The notes below the pieces were generated by a model. It made no database searches. It was not told the DNA's origin and saw only the letters and a program-made list of their open reading frames with translations. The position numbers and the translations under genes are program-made. From RHKX01 sp046330415 (GTDB taxonomy: Bacteria > Actinomycetota > Thermoleophilia > Solirubrobacterales > 70-9), in the NCBI GenBank assembly GCA_046330415.1, contig JAXLSW010000007.1:186001-250000 (forward strand): a DNA stretch of 64,000 nt, read 5' to 3'. Positions within the stretch are counted from its first letter, which is position 1. Every line of letters starts with the position of its first letter. Shown in pieces: positions 60,897-64,000 of the stretch.

Positions 60897-60965
60897 CCCC
60901 GCAAGGCTTGCATGACCGCCCTCCGGGTGTCCCCGCGGACGGTGGCGTCGACCTCGCCACCCCGC

Positions 60966-61011
60966 CGAACGTCACTGAATGCGCCCTATAGGGAGTACGC
61001 GGTGACGTTCG
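60966..61011. repeat. 46-bp dyad element, related in style to the E2 palindromes
   Basis: Ten-base arms CGAACGTCAC (60966-60975) and GTGACGTTCG (61002-61011), with an inner perfect palindrome CCCTATAGGG (60984-60993). Size and outer CGAACGT/ACGTTCG edges match the elements at 1491 and 9551 but the inner core differs. It lies between divergent genes and may also act as their operator. Confidence 0.6.
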
Positions 61012-61057
61012 ATGAGCGGGAGGGCGCGTCGCCCGTCGTCGCTACCCTCGCCGCCGG

Positions 61058-62032
61058 ATGCGCCTCGCCACCTTCCGCGCAAGCAGATGGCCCGCTCCGG
61101 TCGCGCTGTCGATGCTCGCGGCACTCGCCGCGGCCGCGCCGGCCTTCGCGAGCGGGCCCGAACCCCTCAGCGCCGCCGAGTTCCGCGCCCGAACGGCCGC
61201 GATCCCGCGTGAGGTTCGCGCGCCCATCCCTCCCGTCTCGCCCCTTGCCCCGCAGCTGGGAGCGGACGAGGGCGAGCCCATCCTCCCCGCCAACCGCGTC
61301 GTCGCCATCTACGGCGCCCCGCAGCTCGGCTCCACCGCGCTCGGGGAGCGCTCCTCGCGCGGCGCCGCGAAGCTCGCCGCTCGCCAGGCGCGTGCCTACG
61401 TCAAGCGTGGCGAGCGCCCCGCGATCCCGGCGCTCGATCTGATCGGTGTGGTCGCCAACTCGACGCCGGGGCCCGACCGCCTCTACCGGACCCGCCAGCC
61501 CGACGACCTCATCGCCGAGTACCTGAAGCGCGTGCGCGCGATCGGCGGCCGGCTGATGATCGACATCCAGCCGGGACGCTCCCCGATCCTCGACGAGATC
61601 GAGCACCTCGAGCCGTGGCTGGCGGAGCCCGATGTCGACCTCGCCATCGACCCGGAGTGGAACGTCGGCCGCCACGGCGTCCCCGGCCAGACCGTCGGCA
61701 AGGCCACCGCGAGCGAGATCAACGCCGCCTCGCGGGAGCTGCAGCGGATCGTCGCCGACGAGGACCTGCCGCCGAAGATCCTCGTCGTCCACCAGTTCCA
61801 CAAGGGCTCGATCCGCAAGCGCCGAGCGGTGAAGGAGCGCAGCGACGTCGAGGTCACCTTCAACTTCGACGGGATCGGTGCCCCGGGCCCCAAGGTCGCC
61901 GGCTACGAGGCGCTGGCTTCGAACGAACTCTTCAACGGCTTCTCCGTCTTCTACGACCTTGACACGAAGGTGATGTCGCCGCGGGAGATCCTCGCCCTCG
62001 AACCGGTTGTGGATTTCCTGCTCTACCAGTAG
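61058..62032 (+). CDS. Secreted protein, unknown family
   Basis: A 324-residue protein with a signal peptide (VALSMLAALAAAAPAFAS). The mature part looks like a barrel: VVAIYGAPQLGSTALGE, LIGVVANSTPGP, LMIDIQPGRSPILDEIEHLE, DLAIDPEWNVGRHGVPG, KILVVHQFHKGSI and EVTFNFDGIGAPGPKV. The conserved Asp and Glu residues suggest a glycosidase-like barrel without a clear family. A TACCCT hexamer lies 9 nt before the ATG, so the transcript may be leaderless. It stands divergent to the last glycosyltransferase. Confidence 0.75.
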   Translation: MRLATFRASRWPAPVALSMLAALAAAAPAFASGPEPLSAAEFRARTAAIPREVRAPIPPVSPLAPQLGADEGEPILPANRVVAIYGAPQLGSTALGERSSRGAAKLAARQARAYVKRGERPAIPALDLIGVVANSTPGPDRLYRTRQPDDLIAEYLKRVRAIGGRLMIDIQPGRSPILDEIEHLEPWLAEPDVDLAIDPEWNVGRHGVPGQTVGKATASEINAASRELQRIVADEDLPPKILVVHQFHKGSIRKRRAVKERSDVEVTFNFDGIGAPGPKVAGYEALASNELFNGFSVFYDLDTKVMSPREILALEPVVDFLLYQ

Positions 62033-62097
62033 CCGCGAAGGCGCCGCGACCACGATCCGCCGGGACGCCGCGGGCGCTCAGCGGGTATGACCGTGCT

Positions 62098-62727
62098 GTG
62101 AATCGCGACGACGGCCCACTCTTCGGCGGGCGAGCCTGGCTCCCGGCGCTCCTGATCGTGCCGATGTTCCTCGGCTTCGCCTTCCTCGGCGTGCAGGGCG
62201 GAACTCTGATCGGCTCCCTCACCGTCGCCGGGATCGTGGTCTGGGCGATTCGGGCGAGCCCCGATGACCCGATCGAGATCGCCGAGCCGGGAGGTGGGGT
62301 GCGGGGCGGCGTCCTGGTGGTGCTGCTCACGCCGATCGAGGACCCGCCGGTCGCCGGCGTGCTCGCCGCGATCACCGATCCCTCCCGGCGCGAGGCGGGT
62401 GAGCCGCTGCTGCTCGCGCCGACGCGCCTCGGCCGCCTCGACCGCTTCTTCGGCGACATCGAGGCAGCCCGCTTCGAGAGCCAGCGTGTGCTTGCGGTCT
62501 CGGTCGCCACCCTCGCGGCCGCCGGGATCGAGGTCGAGGGCCGCGTCGGCGACGCCGACGTCGTCCTCGCCGTCGAGGACACGCTGAGGACCTACGCCGC
62601 GACCGAGGTCGTCGTCCTCGCGGTCTCCGGCGACGGCGAGAAGGCGATCGGCGAGCTCGAGCGGCGGCTGGAGATCCCACTACGGATCGTGGAGACGACC
62701 GGCGCTCGAAGTCCCGAATCCGACTAG
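62098..62727 (+). CDS. Membrane protein with cytoplasmic C-terminal domain
   Basis: A 209-residue protein from a GTG. Two hydrophobic segments lie at about 14-30 (WLPALLIVPMFLGFAFLG) and 34-52 (GTLIGSLTVAGIVVWAI). The soluble remainder (GGVLVVLLTPIEDPPVAGVL, VVLAVEDTLRTYAATEVVVLAV) alternates strands and helices and may be a universal-stress or Rossmann-like fold. Function unknown. It follows a secreted protein gene by 65 bp on the same strand. Confidence 0.75.
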   Translation: MNRDDGPLFGGRAWLPALLIVPMFLGFAFLGVQGGTLIGSLTVAGIVVWAIRASPDDPIEIAEPGGGVRGGVLVVLLTPIEDPPVAGVLAAITDPSRREAGEPLLLAPTRLGRLDRFFGDIEAARFESQRVLAVSVATLAAAGIEVEGRVGDADVVLAVEDTLRTYAATEVVVLAVSGDGEKAIGELERRLEIPLRIVETTGARSPESD

Positions 62728-62765
62728 ATTGCCAGGCGTCGGGGCTTGACTCAGGATTGGATGGG

Positions 62766-63722
62766 ATGAAGTTGAGAAGGAATCGTGAGCTCCTACGAAT
62801 TGCCCTCGCCGCGGTGTTGGCCATGCTGGTTGCGCCCGCACTCGCTCAGGCGTCGACCACCGTCGGGCAGGTGGACCCGCCCGGCCTCTTCCTGACCTGC
62901 AACACCGGCGGGGAGCCCGGCGAGATGGTGCAGGTGATCAACACGACGGGGAACAGCTACGCCGTCCCCACCGGCGGTGGTGTGATCACGAGCTGGAGCA
63001 CCCAGGCGAGCGGCTCCGGGTCGATACGTCTGCGCGTATACAGCGCCACCTCCAGCGCCCAGTCGATCACGCCGGTCGCCGAGTCCGAACCGGTCGCGCT
63101 GGCTGCTGATGCCCAGCCCGCCCATCCGACGAGGATTCTGGTCAGCGGCGGCGAGCACATCGGTTTCGGGGTGAGCAACAGCGGAGGCACAGGCTGTGTG
63201 GCCGCCAACAACGATCCGACCGACGTGGTCGTGAGAGCCATAGGAAGCGGACCGCTCAACGTCTCCAACCCCATTGGGCTCCCCAACAGCGACGCGCAGT
63301 CGACGGCGCTGTTGAGCATCGCCGCAACCGTCGAGCCCGACGCCGATGGGGACGGCTTCGGCGATGACACCCAGGACCTCTGCCCGAGCCAGGCAACCAC
63401 CCAGTCAGCCTGCTCGAACGCCTTCACGATCGGCAAGCCGACCCTGAACAAGAAGAAGGGGACGGCGACCCTCAACGTCGACCTCCCGGGCCCGGGATCG
63501 GTCTCGCTCTCGGGTGAGAGAGTCGCAAGCCAGGAGCTCACCGCCGCGACGGTGGGGACCGTCGCCCTGACCGTGAAGCCGACGGGCAAGGCGAAGAGGA
63601 AGCTCGCGAAGAAGGGCAAGCTCAAGGTCGGCTTCGACATCGCCTACACGCCGACGGGCGGCGAACAGGGCACGCAGCAGAAGTCGATCAAGCCGAGGAA
63701 GAAGGCGAAGCGGAAGCGGTAG
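62766..63722 (+). CDS. Secreted protein with calcium-binding DxDxDG stretch
   Basis: A 318-residue exported protein with a signal peptide (LLRIALAAVLAMLVAPALA). The N-terminal 190 residues look like a beta-sandwich; EPDADGDGFGDDTQDLCPS is a thrombospondin type-3-like calcium motif with a Cys pair, and the rest is a Lys/Thr/Gly-rich beta domain ending in a strongly basic tail. Start at the ATG 62766, since a TTG three codons upstream lacks advantage. Probably a surface or matrix protein; role unknown. Confidence 0.8.
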   Translation: MKLRRNRELLRIALAAVLAMLVAPALAQASTTVGQVDPPGLFLTCNTGGEPGEMVQVINTTGNSYAVPTGGGVITSWSTQASGSGSIRLRVYSATSSAQSITPVAESEPVALAADAQPAHPTRILVSGGEHIGFGVSNSGGTGCVAANNDPTDVVVRAIGSGPLNVSNPIGLPNSDAQSTALLSIAATVEPDADGDGFGDDTQDLCPSQATTQSACSNAFTIGKPTLNKKKGTATLNVDLPGPGSVSLSGERVASQELTAATVGTVALTVKPTGKAKRKLAKKGKLKVGFDIAYTPTGGEQGTQQKSIKPRKKAKRKR

Positions 63723-63739
63723 TAGCCGCTGGGTTTGCA

Positions 63740-63768
63740 TTGACGCGGGGCGACGACGGGAGTACGTT
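63740..63768 (+). promoter_or_regulatory. Promoter of the last gene
   Basis: TTGACG (63740-63745), a 17-bp spacer and TACGTT (63763-63768) match a housekeeping promoter. The leader to the GTG at 63799 would be about 25 nt, with an AGGGAG ribosome site in it. Confidence 0.65.
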
Positions 63769-63798
63769 CGGACAAGTCGAACAGGGAGATCGCTGTCG

Positions 63799-64000
63799 TG
63801 AAACGGCGTGGTTCGAAGTTGTCCGGGGCCGAGACGCGGCGCGTTCGGTTGGCTCGCCGAGCGGCTCCGATAGGCGTACTCCTTCTCGCCGCGCTGCTGG
63901 TTACCGCGAGCGAGGCGGGCGCGGTGCAGCGCTACGCGTCCACCGGCGGGAGCGGCACGGCGTGCACGCAGGGGAGCCCGTGCAGCCTCGAGACGGCGGT
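63799..64000 (+). CDS. Secreted protein, probable beta-helix/adhesin-type (partial)
   Basis: Only the first 67 codons are in the window. From the GTG at 63799 it reads KRRGSKLSGAETRRVRLARR, a hydrophobic segment (APIGVLLLAALLVTASEAGA) as signal peptide, then RYASTGGSGTACTQGSPCSL, a start typical of large secreted parallel beta-helix or choice-of-anchor surface proteins. Promoter and ribosome site are both visible. The rest lies outside the window, so length and function are not known. Confidence 0.7.

Noticed and set aside
63757..63772. GGGAGTACGTTCGG as half of a palindromic element
   Set aside because: No second arm is present and the sequence is better explained by the -10 region of a promoter.

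Overview
The window is 64 kb of chromosome with very high GC (roughly 70% by eye) and dense genes. Most genes lie on the minus strand in long, overlapping operons. Two alpha-keto-acid dehydrogenase gene sets, a dispersed actinobacterial-type pur order, GTG/TTG starts, many small secreted proteins and few mobile genes suggest a deep-branching high-GC actinobacterium, such as Thermoleophilia. That placement is an inference from gene content and composition. No rRNA, CRISPR, transposase or replication origin was seen.

Region 1 (1-15.7 kb) is central carbon metabolism. A branched-chain keto-acid dehydrogenase operon (E1 alpha, E1 beta, E2, then a leucine/amino-acid dehydrogenase cut by the window edge) is followed by a UbiB-like kinase. 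Next come lipB and a second, pyruvate-dehydrogenase-type E1 alpha/E1 beta/E2 operon, and then the only E3 gene seen (lpd). Both E2 genes carry the same 48-bp palindromic element in frame, at different interdomain linkers. A related dyad lies between genes at 61.0 kb.

Region 2 (15.7-22 kb) is thiamine synthesis: thiE on the minus strand, and on the plus strand a TPP riboswitch, a heavily frameshifted thiO, thiS and thiG (apparently one continuous ThiS-ThiG unit broken by indels) and a histidine phosphatase. A zincin, an HNH nuclease, tRNA-Lys(TTT) and a PhzF protein follow.

Region 3 (22-30.5 kb and 46.8-57.5 kb) is de novo purine synthesis, all on the minus strand: purD, purE, purB, purC, purS, purQ, then purL, purF, purN and purH. 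The order is split by about 17 kb of other genes (30.5-46.5 kb). Small indels disrupt purH, purN, purF, a GNAT gene and one glycosyltransferase, which points to local assembly errors.

Region 4 (30.9-46.5 kb, with outliers at 49.1 and 59.7 kb) is the most unusual part. Five paralogous GT4-like glycosyltransferase genes and six sulfotransferase genes or domains of one P-loop family lie together with two methyltransferases, a clan GH-A-like lipoprotein and a large secreted amidohydrolase-like protein. One 982-residue protein fuses a glycosyltransferase to two sulfotransferase domains. A seventh, divergent sulfotransferase lies at 49.1 kb. I infer a pathway that builds and sulfates a surface glycan or glycolipid. 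A lower-GC pair of secreted genes, one RTX-like, sits at 48-49 kb.

Region 5 (57.5-64 kb) holds a copper nitrite-reductase-like protein, a methyltransferase/SRPBCC/glycosyltransferase operon and several secreted proteins of unknown role. The last of these is cut by the window end.
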